A stretch of DNA of 64,000 bases. It comes from Dolomedes plantarius. Taxonomy: Eukaryota > Arthropoda > Arachnida > Araneae > Dolomedidae. The position numbers were made by a program, and so were the translations under genes. Under the pieces are notes generated by a model that was not told the DNA's origin, made no database searches, and saw nothing but the letters and a program-made list of their open reading frames with translations. Numbering within the stretch: the first letter of the stretch is position 1; every line of letters starts with the position of its first letter. Of the stretch, positions 47,205-57,021 are shown one piece after another. The stretch spans positions 66,307,126-66,371,125 of the forward strand of contig OU015493.1 in assembly GCA_907164885.2 (NCBI GenBank), given 5' to 3'.

Positions 47205-48247
47205 CTAATGCAAATCGGTAAACTAAAATAAAGTTATTCAAACCAACCCAGCACCGACTGCCATGCAACCAATGTGGGAAGTAACTAAATTAAGATTTAC
47301 ATGAATGAAACATTCTTACTTCCAATTTCCTTGTAAAATGGTGTCAGCGCAATGCAAGATAGTCCAAATCATCCACAAATCAGAATTAAACACAGTTCAC
47401 TTGTAGATATTTTATTCAAAATTTCCCGACTAGTAAATGTGGAGTAGAACATAAAATCTTGCAAGATGGCAGCAATTCACTTAGCGGCATCAAAGAACGG
47501 GAGAACTGGTCCAAAATATACAAATGCGTTTAAGCTATTACCTGAATTCACAATGGGAAGACCTGCCCTGTGCAAAGCCTCGCTAAATCCTTCTTGTTAA
47601 AACCATAAACTTGACAAGCCGCTTCCTAAAGATTGCGTTAAAATGTACGACAACGTTTAAATCACAGGACAGCCTTAAAATTTCACCACTGACCAAAATG
47701 CTAGTTGCTAAAGGTATCTATATAAATAAAACGCGTAGGTATGTGGCACAAAAATCGACGACATTTCTACACTCCGAATGGCAATGGCTACAAATACCAG
47801 ATGTAAACATTAGTCATCAATTTGCAACCGCGTGTCAACATTTATTTAGGCACTGAAATCAGGAATGCTCGAAAGCGACCTGTATGGTAAAGGGAAAATT
47901 GGGAACAGTCTTAGGACTGAAAGAAAAGCGAAGAAGAAATAGCCTTATAGAGAATACCCCTTAACAACCTATATTTATGATGACAGGTAATGGTAACATT
48001 CCTTATATATGTTACATTGAGTTGAGTTGTTTTGCAAAAGAAAATATAAAACTAAAAGCGACCATGCTGGTCACGCAGCGGCTAGTTTAAACAGAATTAT
48101 AAAAACTTATTGCGTTGCCACTTCTGAAAAGTGAAAATCCCAACCAAGTGAAGCACTGCCATCTGTTGGTGATCACTAATTAAATATAAGAAATTAATAT
48201 ATAAGAAACACAAAAATATGAACAATAAAAATGTCTGAGTCTTTTAA
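47205..48247. other. Unassigned DNA
   Basis: No supported gene. The plus frame at 47611-47856 has no motif. No terminal repeats recognised. Confidence 0.4.
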
Positions 48248-48310
48248 GGGCCTGTTCACACAGGAATCGGGTAGCGGTTTGTCCCATAGTTTTTGTCCCA
48301 TAAAAATCGT
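48248..48310. mobile_element. Truncated end of a GGGCCTGTTCACA-type MITE
   Basis: GGGCCTGTTCACACAGGAAT followed by CGGGTAGCGG matches the left end of the complete copy at 48646-48826. No right end follows before unrelated sequence begins near 48319. Confidence 0.6.
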
Positions 48311-48318
48311 CAGATATA

Positions 48319-48380
48319 CAGTGCTATGCAAATTAATTGGGACAACTTTCATTTTTCATAAAATTCGTCCTTTCCCAGAG
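48319..48380. mobile_element. Isolated Tc1-like terminal sequence
   Basis: TA followed by CAGTGCTATGCAAATTAATT and GGGACAACTTTC looks like a Tc1 terminal repeat. No matching end or transposase lies nearby, so it is a solo or truncated terminus. Confidence 0.45.
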
Positions 48381-48419
48381 ATTTCCTGTCTGAAACCGGT
48401 TTCAGTTGCATTTTGTTGT

Positions 48420-48441
48420 GAAGGGAGGTTAACCTCCCTTC
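48420..48441. repeat. Perfect 22-base palindrome
   Basis: GAAGGGAGGTT and its exact complement with no spacer. Two bases separate it from the larger palindrome at 48444-48495. Confidence 0.97.
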
Positions 48442-48443
48442 AT

Positions 48444-48495
48444 AACCAGTTTAGACTAGTCAAGGCCAATTGGCCTTGACTAGTCTAAACTGGTT
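48444..48495. repeat. Perfect 52-base palindrome
   Basis: Two 26-base arms, beginning AACCAGTTTAGACTAGTCAA, match exactly around a central AATT with no spacer. Long spacer-free palindromes are unstable, so perfect pairing suggests a young structure, a recent inverted duplication or an assembly artefact. Confidence 0.97.
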
Positions 48496-48645
48496 TGATC
48501 ACGTGGCCATCCCCCGTAGAGCATTTTCGCATCAGTTGCGTTTCAGCTGCTGTAAGAAGTGGTCGATTGTATTAGTTGTTTGGTTCTTACGTGTATGAAA
48601 AAATGGATATCACTCCCAGGAAAAGGACTAGAATTGTTACCCTTA

Positions 48646-48826
48646 GGGCCTGTTCACATAGGAATCCGGCAGCGGAAGCGGAAAAGGAAAGATGGCGCTT
48701 AGACGGAACTAAACCAATCGTAGGCCTTAAAAATTTCGTTGCTAATCGTTTGGAGGTTTGGTCATTGGTTAAATATATTTCAATACTTTAACGCTTCCGC
48801 TTCCGGACTCCTATGTGAACAGGCCC
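48646..48826. mobile_element. PIF/Harbinger-like MITE
   Basis: Inverted ends of about 33 bases: GGGCCTGTTCACATAGGAAT and the complement of GGGCCTGTTCACATAGGAGT, continuing into CCGG.AGCGGAAGCG. The left flank is TTA but the right flank is GAA, so the TTA duplication expected for this class is not confirmed. 181 bases, non-coding. Confidence 0.75.
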
Positions 48827-48954
48827 GAAGTCCAAACAAGTACCTCTCGGTTAACTCTTTGTTTCAAGAAAGTCAGAGTTTTTATATTGCAGATAACTGG
48901 GAGAAACAACATTTTTATGAAAGAATCACTAGTAAAAGCAATTACGTATAAAAG

Positions 48955-49206
48955 CGCATCCACACACAAGCGAATCAGCTCCTCCCGTCGCCTCTTGACA
49001 CATTTTGGAGTCGATTTGTCCCCCCCCCGACGTGGGGGGAAGTATTTCGTCGCTTTGAACATTCGTCTTAAAACCGCCATCCGGGGCGGTCTAGGACGAC
49101 TCTTCAAAGGCACGAGGGACGCCATAAAACCTCCTCTCGGCCACGGGACCAATGAATCACTGCTTTCCCCTACACTTCGCTGTCTGTTTCGCGAATGTGT
49201 GCTCGT
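48955..49206. mobile_element. Possible GC-rich inverted-repeat MITE
   Basis: The start, GCATCCACACACAAGCGAAT, and the complement of the end, GAGCACACATTCGCGAAACA, are similar. The body is unusually GC-rich for this window. The ends are imperfect and no flanking duplication was found. The open frames across it show no known motif. Confidence 0.4.
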
Positions 49207-49387
49207 AAGGTGAAATGCACATACATTTGTAATGCATTTGTTTGGAAGGGAATCCGATGATAAAAATCAGTGCTGTCATGATTATTGGTTTTCCAAACCA
49301 TGTGCAATGTTTTGAGCCTTGGTGATCGGTATGTTCAGCATCGTAAGTGATTAAATTGTTATTCCCATTATAAAAATTCCATTTAAA

Positions 49388-49480
49388 AGACTGCCGGAAG
49401 AGGGTGTAATGGTTAGGATACTGGCAATCTGTAACAGTAAGCTTGAATCCCCCTGTTGGCATGGGTAATTGTAGCCCATA
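49388..49480 (+). mobile_element. tRNA-like SINE head
   Basis: GTGTAATGGTTAGGATACTG is A-box-like and AGCTTGAATCCCC B-box-like at tRNA spacing. No matching copy was recognised elsewhere in the window. A decayed tRNA gene is the alternative. Confidence 0.5.
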
Positions 49481-49981
49481 CAGAATTCTTTTTAAACTCT
49501 ATGCCCCAGTCTTAATTAGTCTTAAGATGTAGAAAAAGTGACACAGTGCTCTATATTAATCAATTTATTGGTTTTACTTAAGGCTTTTATGTAATTAATG
49601 GATAAACTGAGGATAATTTGAATGTACGTTTGGGATTATAAGTTCTCAAAAGGGATCGGGTTCTTAACAACGAACTGAATTGCTCATTTCTTAGTATGTT
49701 TCTAATATTTTTTTAAAGTGTCATTAGCTTTTAAAATAAACAGCTACTGATTTTAAAAAGTAGCCTGTTTCCTAATTGCGAGCTCACGTTTGTCCCCTTA
49801 TCATCTGTGACAATTAAAACCATTGTTCTGAAGAAATATTTTGCTATCGGATTATGTATTCGAGTTTCTGTCATATGTTCTATGGGTTCTGCGTCTAGAC
49901 TGAATAAGAGATTCGCTTACACGGGGACAGTCACACTGCCGTATACTCAATACTAAATTTTGAGATGATTTCGCAGATTAA

Positions 49982-50815
49982 GGCTGCGGTGTACTAACCC
50001 TAATGGAATAGCTGACCTCAGTGTTAACCTATGGAGAGAATTTGCCTACTATTACAGTTACATAAATGTTAATAATGTAATAAAAATGGTATTTTCAGAA
50101 ATCCCGAACTTTTCTGTACCTTGCGACAGGATTCATTTTATAAATTTCGTCCCCCAAAGGAATTAATTAGCGTTTGAAACACTCTATACCAGATTTCCTC
50201 TCTGAATAATTTAAATTTTAAAATATCATTTGCATTTTTTTACAAAAAAAAGAACAAACGGAAAATGCCCCTAATATAAAATTTCTTTCTCTGTTAGAGT
50301 ACATTATTAAATAATTACGAGATAAAAAACTTTTTACATAGTAAGCTTTTGAATTTTTTGTTGAGTCATATAAACTTGACAATTCTATGTAATAATAAAT
50401 ACTTTTTAAAGTATTTTGATGAATTATCCCATCAACTTGAAAGAAAATGAAGTCAATTGGAAGTTAACTTGAGTTTAAATTTTCGTTTCCGTCCCGGCCG
50501 ATAGATGGCTGCACCAGTCTACAAAACAAAATTAACTGAAAAATAATTCAATTCTGCTTAAAGATGGCTAAAAGTATTAAAATAATGCATTACCATCGTG
50601 TTCTGAGCTATTCTAAAAGTTTCAAATGTCTATCTAGTCGGGAAGTTAGTTAAAAATCGATTGCAAGATTTGTACCGGGCAAACACACACAAACAAACAA
50701 ACATGAAAGCGAGTTGGTAAAAAATGTTTAAATCTATGTCGGCAATCCTTGGACAAATTATCTCCATAGGTTAACATTGAGGTCATCGCATCCAGTAGGG
50801 TTAGTACACATCGCC
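49982..50815. mobile_element. TTAA-flanked MITE family, copy 3, interrupted
   Basis: TTAA on both sides (49978-49981, 50816-50819). The two halves match the other copies, but a ~412-base unit at 50322-50733 sits between GAGTACATTATTAAA and the CTATGTCGGCAATCCTTGGA arm, doubling the length. Confidence 0.88.
50322..50733 (+). mobile_element. Short ~410-base retroelement-like repeat, copy 2
   Basis: Inverse copy of 4212-4621 inserted in the TTAA MITE. It ends GCGAGTTGGTAAAAAATG, where copy 1 has an AATAAA signal and A run. Short A/T-rich flanks prevent a certain target duplication call. Confidence 0.75.
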
Positions 50816-50819
50816 TTAA

Positions 50820-51100
50820 GGTTGTGTTGAAGATCCAAGTTTACGTTTTAAATCGTTATAATATTTATTCTGGTCCATAATCATCCATAAATTTAAGAAT
50901 GGATTCCAGAGGATGTCATTTCCAGAATATCATTCGTTGTCCTTCATAACACTGTTTGAACTTCAGTTTAGTTTTCGGAATTCTTGTTTTACCATACTAT
51001 AAAGTCATAGGCAGAACTGTAAACAGACAACCAATGCAAATGGTTTGCGCATACATGAAAGCAGAAAAGGTGGGTGGTAAGATTTTTATATTGGCATATA
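50820..51100. other. Unassigned DNA
   Basis: No feature recognised between the MITE and the Tc1 element. Confidence 0.4.
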
Positions 51101-52626
51101 CACTGGTGTAAGAAATTAAGAGAATTTGCAGACTTGGTCGATTATCTCTAGAACTACTGTACCGATTTTAATGAAATTTGATACGTACATACATTGATAC
51201 AATACAAAACAAATAACCATTCAATAATTGTAATACACACGCATGATCGTGCGTAACACTCGTTGGAGTCGGAAGGTATGAAACAGCGGTTGTAGAATAA
51301 ACAAAAAAATGGGTTAATAGATGGGCTAATAGGGGGTATGGTCCCCTCTTACAGATATACAGGTCTCGCAGCGTGATTTCATACTTGAAATAAGGCAGTT
51401 TATCATTTCCTGTGGCAATTGGTCCCACTCGTTCAGCAACGCTGTTTTCATTCCCTGGAAGGTTCTCGGAGGGGGGTTGCGAGTTGCAATTGCCCTCCCC
51501 AGAGCGTCCCAGACATGCTCTATTGGGTTAAGGTCTGGAGATCTGGCTGGCCAATCTATTCGGGGAATATCCTCACTCTCTAGAAATTCGTCGACCAGAA
51601 GAGCTCTATGTGGCCTCGCGTTATCGTCCATTAAAATGAACTCAGGGCCAACTGCACCCCTGAGAAGGCGAACATAGGGCTCCAAGACCTCATCCCTATA
51701 CCTCACACCAGTCACAGTGCCTCTTTCAAAGACATGGAGAGGTGTGCGGCCATCCAACATGATGCCTGCCCAGACCATTAAACCTCCTCCGCCATAATGG
51801 TCGATTTCGCGGACATTGGAGGGTAGGTAACGGGTCCCTGGTTCTCTCCATATGAACGTATGGCGATAATCGGTGTTTAGGCTGAACCGGGACTCATCAG
51901 TGAAGAGAACGGTCGCCCATTGATCCATACTCCAATCTCTATGCTCTCTGCACCTTGATAAACGGATTATCCTGTTCGTAGAAATGAGCGGGACGCAAAC
52001 AGCAGGTCTTCTTGCAAGCAACCTTCTCTCATGAAGTCATTTGGAAACAGTCACCCTTGATACACGGATTCCTGAGGCTGCATACAAGTCACGAGAAAGC
52101 TGAGAAGCTGTAGCACTCCTGTTACGCCTCGCTATAATCAACGAATCGCGATCTTCTCTGGCCATCGTGGCTCTTGGACGACCTTGCCCAGGCTTTCTCT
52201 CGATGGATCCGGTATCCTGGAACAGTTTCCATAAGTTACACACGACGCTGGGCGTTAAATTGAACTCTCTACAAATTTGGACTTGAGATTGGCTTGCTTC
52301 TAGCCTCTCCACAATTCGCCACCTCATTCCATCATCGAAACGTTGGTGGTTACTCATTTTTACTGTTACAATTTGAAATTAACCCATTGCTTCAAAATAA
52401 CACCAAGAAATTCGCCGAGGTGTGCTAGCGAACAAAATGCGGCTTAACTTACGCGCGCTTATAAAGCCTGTTTCTCTACTGGCTCCGCCTACACACACGT
52501 GTTCACTTACGTAGTTGACGTACAAGATTTGCATTTTTGTCTAGAAGCAGTGGTTTTACATTCAGTTCAGTTCTTTTCGGGAAATTCGATAAAATATGCA
52601 AATTCTCTTAATTTATTTCACCAGTG
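51101..52626 (-). mobile_element. Tc1-type transposon, one nonsense mutation
   Basis: Inverted ends CACTGGTGTAAGAAATTAAG and the complement of CACTGGTGAAATAAATTAAG, both continuing AGAATTTGCA, with TA on both sides. 1526 bases. The ends differ from those of the element at 41134, so it is a separate family. Confidence 0.95.
51326..52357 (-). pseudogene. Tc1-type transposase with a single stop
   Basis: From the ATG at 52357 (MSNHQRFDDGMRWRIVERLE) one frame covers 343 residues, broken only by TGA at 52039-52037 inside VSK-stop-LHERRLLARR. The stop probably replaced CGA (Arg), a typical CpG decay change. The paired-type helix-turn-helix and GRPR motif (QGRPRATMAREDRD) are intact, as are the catalytic FTDESRFSL, LMDDNARPHRA and SPDLNPIEHVWD (DD34E). 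Readthrough aside, the truncated product would lack the catalytic core. Confidence 0.93.
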
Positions 52627-52628
52627 TA

Positions 52629-52906
52629 ACAGACTATCTTATTGGGTGTTTGAAATGATGTCAAAACAGATTAGCAAACCGATTTTACTGCGTTAGCTTT
52701 TTATCTCTACACATCGAGCAAAACTGCTGTTCAATCACGAAGCAACTACGTATGTAGAAATTTAATGCTTTTATAATGACAAAGATTTAGTTTCCAAAAT
52801 TAGAAGAACGCTGTGTTTCTAATTTTAACAGACGCAGGTTCTTCTTTTTAGAATATTTAGGTGAATGAAATGGCTCACAGTTTGTTAGACTTGAAAAGTT
52901 TCAGTT
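52629..52906. other. Unassigned DNA
   Basis: Nothing recognised between the Tc1 element and the next inverted-repeat element. Confidence 0.4.
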
Positions 52907-53585
52907 AGGACTATATTACACTATCAAAGTTCTTTGACAAAGATCTTTTATAAAAGTTATTTCCATCTAAAGGGATTAAACCCCTTAAAATTAGAGCTCT
53001 TATTTATTGGTGTGTACCTAGGGCTTAAGGGGAACCACCATACAAAATTTCAGCTTCCTAGTCACTATGGCTTCAAAGATATAATAGGTGTTTTTTAGAG
53101 GCGGATGAGGTTAAGCCCCTTTTAAACCCCTTAAAATTTGTATTTTTAAAAAATATTTCTTAGTGGGCACGTAGAGCTTAGGAGTAGCCACAATGCAAAT
53201 TTTCAGCATCCTAAGACTTTTGCTTTGAAAGATTTGCGTTTCTTTAAACATGCTCATTTTGAATATTTTTCGTGTATTTCTGATTCATCATTAGTAGGCA
53301 ATTTTTAATTTGAGCTAAAATTATTTCGAATCGAAATCTTGCTCTTCCATCTGCCGCGTTTTCTACACATTTGTATTTGTTTTAACATGCTATTGCTCGA
53401 AATGTTGTTTGTAACATCTGGGCACAGAAATCATTTATAAAACTTTGACGAAGAGCCCAACTTTTATAAATTTTTTATAAAAGTTATCTTTTATCAAAAT
53501 TGAGATATTACACTGTTATATTTTTCGTAAAACTTCTTTTCCAAAAGATCTTTGTCAAAGAACTTTGATAGTGTAATATGGGCCC
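52907..53585. mobile_element. Inverted-repeat MITE, about 680 bases
   Basis: The left end has ATATTACACTATCAAAGTTC and TTTGACAAAGATCTTTT; the right end is the inverted equivalent, giving about 45 matching bases. Two internal blocks resemble each other and the end of the repeat near 7332 (CAAAATTTCAGC-type phrase). Flanks are not a clean duplication, so the class is open. Confidence 0.7.
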
Positions 53586-53739
53586 TAGTCATGGGACATT
53601 GGAACTTTCGGCAGAACATGAAATATTTGACACGTAATGATTCTCGGCATATTTTGAAATGAGTAAGACCTGAATTATTTGTCGTAACTTGGGAATGGAG
53701 CTTTAACGCAGAATGGCCTGCCTGCCTTGAAAATTGAAA

Positions 53740-54130
53740 AGCTTAGTTCGTCATCAGGTGGCGCGAAAACTGTTTGTGTTCTCATATGCTAATTTATCAG
53801 TTGCTCTATCGGTATATAAGGTGTAATATTTATCTTGACACGACAACTTGACACGGCAACTTGATTATTGTCGTGTCGAAGCTTCTTGTTTTCCCCACTT
53901 TACTATTTTCCTTCCTACTTTCGTTTTTTACTGACCACTGAAGTTTTATGTATCGCTATATCGTCCTACAGTGGAGGGCCCAGCCCATGTACTGTAGTTC
54001 CCACTACTCTTCCTGAAGCTCCTGAATTTGAATGTTGTTTTACGTATGTCTTCTGTGTAATGTAATTTAATTATGATATTAAATCGTGATAAAAGGCAAC
54101 TTGTGTAAAGTTTTATTCCTAATATGATGA
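53740..54130 (+). mobile_element. Possible solo LTR
   Basis: A TATA-like GGTATATAAGG is followed by GACACGACAACTTGACACGG, pyrimidine-rich sequence and an AT-rich 3' part, a layout reminiscent of an LTR with promoter and polyadenylation region. It contains a 54-base segment (53973-54026) repeated at 61809-61862. TG...CA ends and a 4-6 base duplication were not confirmed, and no retrotransposon body is nearby. Confidence 0.35.
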
Positions 54131-54565
54131 ACATCATATACATTCCGTGCAAATCCGTTTCTTACTTTTCAATGCGGGGAAACTATATCTTTCAAAGGAA
54201 TAAATGCTGGCACTGAAATGTCTTCTTTGACGACCGATGTAGGGGACCCGATAACTTCGATTATAGGGAAGGGAGGGTTTTGTATTGTTTTTATTTGTGT
54301 TTTTACTGCTGTACACAAGTGAAGTGTGGGAGCTGGACGGGGTGAACCACCTGTAAATTTTCTTTGAACCAAACAGCGTCGAATAGTCCTAATAACTGTC
54401 AGCTATAAATATTGTTTTGGCAAAGAACAACCCCCCACCTCCAAAACAAGACATTTAAGTTAAGCTGTTCTAAAATACTATAGAAATAATCTCTTAGATG
54501 AAACCGAGGCTGGAGATGAAAAGTTACTCCCACCCCTTAATCGCTTTGACGCTAGTTCATAGTGT
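54131..54565. other. Unassigned DNA
   Basis: Short minus frames only, without motif. Confidence 0.4.
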
Positions 54566-54569
54566 TTAA

Positions 54570-54991
54570 AGCTGCTATGTGCTAACTCTATTGGACTCGC
54601 CCACCTCAATGTTAACCTATGGAGAAAATTTGTCTACTATTTACAGCTACATAAAGGCTGATAATCTAATAAAAAGGGTATTTTCAGACGGCCTGAACTT
54701 TTCTGCATCTCGCAACAGGATTCATTTTATAAATTTTGTCCACCAAAGGAATTTAGGAGCTTTTAAAATACACTATACAAGATTCCCCCCCCCCGAATAA
54801 TTTAAAATTTAAAATATTACTTGCATTTTTTTCAAAAAACGAAAAATGCCCAGAGGTGTAAAATTTCTTTCTCTATTGCGGAGTAGAATTTTAAAAAAAT
54901 CTTTAAATCCCAGTCGGCAATCCTTGGACGCATTTTCTCCATAGATAAACATTGAAGTGAGCGAATCCAATAGGATTAGTACACAGCAGCC
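54570..54991. mobile_element. TTAA-flanked MITE family, copy 4
   Basis: 422-base copy with TTAA at 54566-54569 and 54992-54995. Left end AGCTGCTATGTGCTAACTCT, right end the complement of GGCTGCTGTGTACTAATCCT. A C-run interrupts the interior near 54785. Confidence 0.88.
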
Positions 54992-54995
54992 TTAA

Positions 54996-56580
54996 GGTTA
55001 AATGCCTTTATACGTGACACTTTTGGCCAGAGGTATTAATTCTTTGATACTGGCTGTTGTTGAATAGAATAATCTGATCGCTCCCTCTGTTCATACTTAA
55101 GGCATTGAAGAACTGTTCATAAAGTAAATAAACTGATGAAATAAGCTTCGAAATTCGTAATTAATAAAATTGAATTACTTTTATATTAGAGGCCATTACA
55201 GAATAAACTTTTGTTGCTGTGAAGGGAATGCGTAGTCCAGTTAGTCAAGCAATTAATTGCCGCCTAAAGCATTAAACAGTGAATGTTTAAGTGAAGATAG
55301 AGTCAAAAAAGTTTGATCGGAAAATTAAATGCCACGTAAATTTACTTCAACATTATTTCAAAACCCCGAATAGAATTTGAATCAGAACCCAAGTAGAATG
55401 TTACTGCCTGACCTGATTCCAAATCAGTTGGAACAAGAAACAGAACCTGTGCCAAGATTTCAATGCACATAATTTAAAACTATTTGCTCCTAACAATTAA
55501 TCATTAAACGTGTAAAAGACTATCACATTTTATCGGCGTCAGATAGAAATAAAATGAGTTGTTTTTCAAAGAACTTAAATATTTTTTTTAGAGAACCATA
55601 ATGTTAAGTTGGGCGCCACTATTAAAGCTCCATAATACGTCTATTCTATGGTATATTTAGTCATTCTATGGTATAGTTAGCCAAAAAATTTATCTGAGAA
55701 AATAATGTTAACATCGCAAGATTTCCCCTGAAAAGACTGGCATTTGCTACACATGTCATGTTGAAGTACATGCATGTTGGAAATATCGAACGAAAGGTTG
55801 CGGGATATTTGAAAATCGTTTGGTCGCTGATGTATAAAACCATTCATTCATGAACTTAAAATCTACCTGGATCGGAAGAGTTTGGTTTTTACCATATGTC
55901 CGTTAACCAGAAAGTATTCGTACATTTAAAGCGGAATGAATATACATGCTTTTATGCCACAATTGAGGAACATTCGCCTCCATGGGAATGCTGATTCCCT
56001 TTTAATTCACTCTCCTGCTTCATTTTTAAAAAGGGATAACTCATTATTTACCCCTAGAGTGACTCGGAAAAAGTGCAGTTTTGTTTGCCTATAGATTGTT
56101 AGCCTATTATTATTGGCCTGTTAATTCATTTTAAAGTCCCTGGTCAGTTACGGTTTACCATTCGATGATGCATATTCATTCTGAAGAGAGTTTTTTTCTA
56201 TACAGAACGATAATACATCAAATCTCTCACCCTCCTGCAGTCGGCCTTTGGCACAAAAGTCTGTGGGTTTTGACGTCTCCCGTTATGAACCCATTCAGAA
56301 TCAACTTGTAAGGTAGATCCCGGTCTCTTTATTCTTCGCGCTATAAAAGATTACCATACCTCTTAAAACGAACCTTCGTCATTTCCCCTCAGCTGACCCA
56401 GGAATCCTGAATAAAAATTTGATTCATTTTGTCGCTGACATTGACATTGACATAAAACACTATAGAGGCACCAGGGAGCAAGAGCTCATTATCCTCAGTA
56501 TCAAGGTTAGTATGTGACATAAGATTAACCATTCTCAAGTTTACAAATAGTGTTGACAATGATTGAGGGAGAACGAATAA
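54996..56580. other. Unassigned AT-rich DNA
   Basis: No supported gene or repeat ends in about 1.6 kb. The short frame at 56389-56601 has no motif. Confidence 0.4.
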
Positions 56581-56581
56581 A

Positions 56582-56609
56582 TTAATTAGTTGAAAAATCA
56601 ACTAATTAA
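56582..56609. repeat. Perfect 12-base hairpin
   Basis: TTAATTAGTTGA, a four-A loop and its exact complement. It lies about 50 bases beyond the LINE 3' end. It resembles a terminator but has no role that can be inferred in this genome. Confidence 0.7.
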
Positions 56610-57021
56610 CTAGAACGAGTACGAGTAACCAATGTGGCATGGCTAACTTAAATGATAAAATATACATAAATAATAATAGTAATAATAATAATAAAAGAAA
56701 AATTCAAAAACTAGAAGACGGGAAATTTGGAATATGATTGGGATAAAAAACAAGTTAGTGGAAGTTACACGAAAGGGCGGTAGGTCCAAAGTCCGTAAGG
56801 TGCGAGTAGCGAAATGAAAGAGGAAAGCAAGTAGGATTGGAATTTCAGGAATAGGTTATCAATCCCCTTCTCCAGCAAACAGGTGGTCCGAGGGGGAATC
56901 GCATGGTAGAAAGAGGAACGATCGAAAAAGAAAGACAGGTCAGAAACCAGAAGTAACCGGGCTATTGTAATTTTGAATTTTTATAAGGAAAGGAATTACC
57001 GAACAGGAACAAGGCCGGCGC

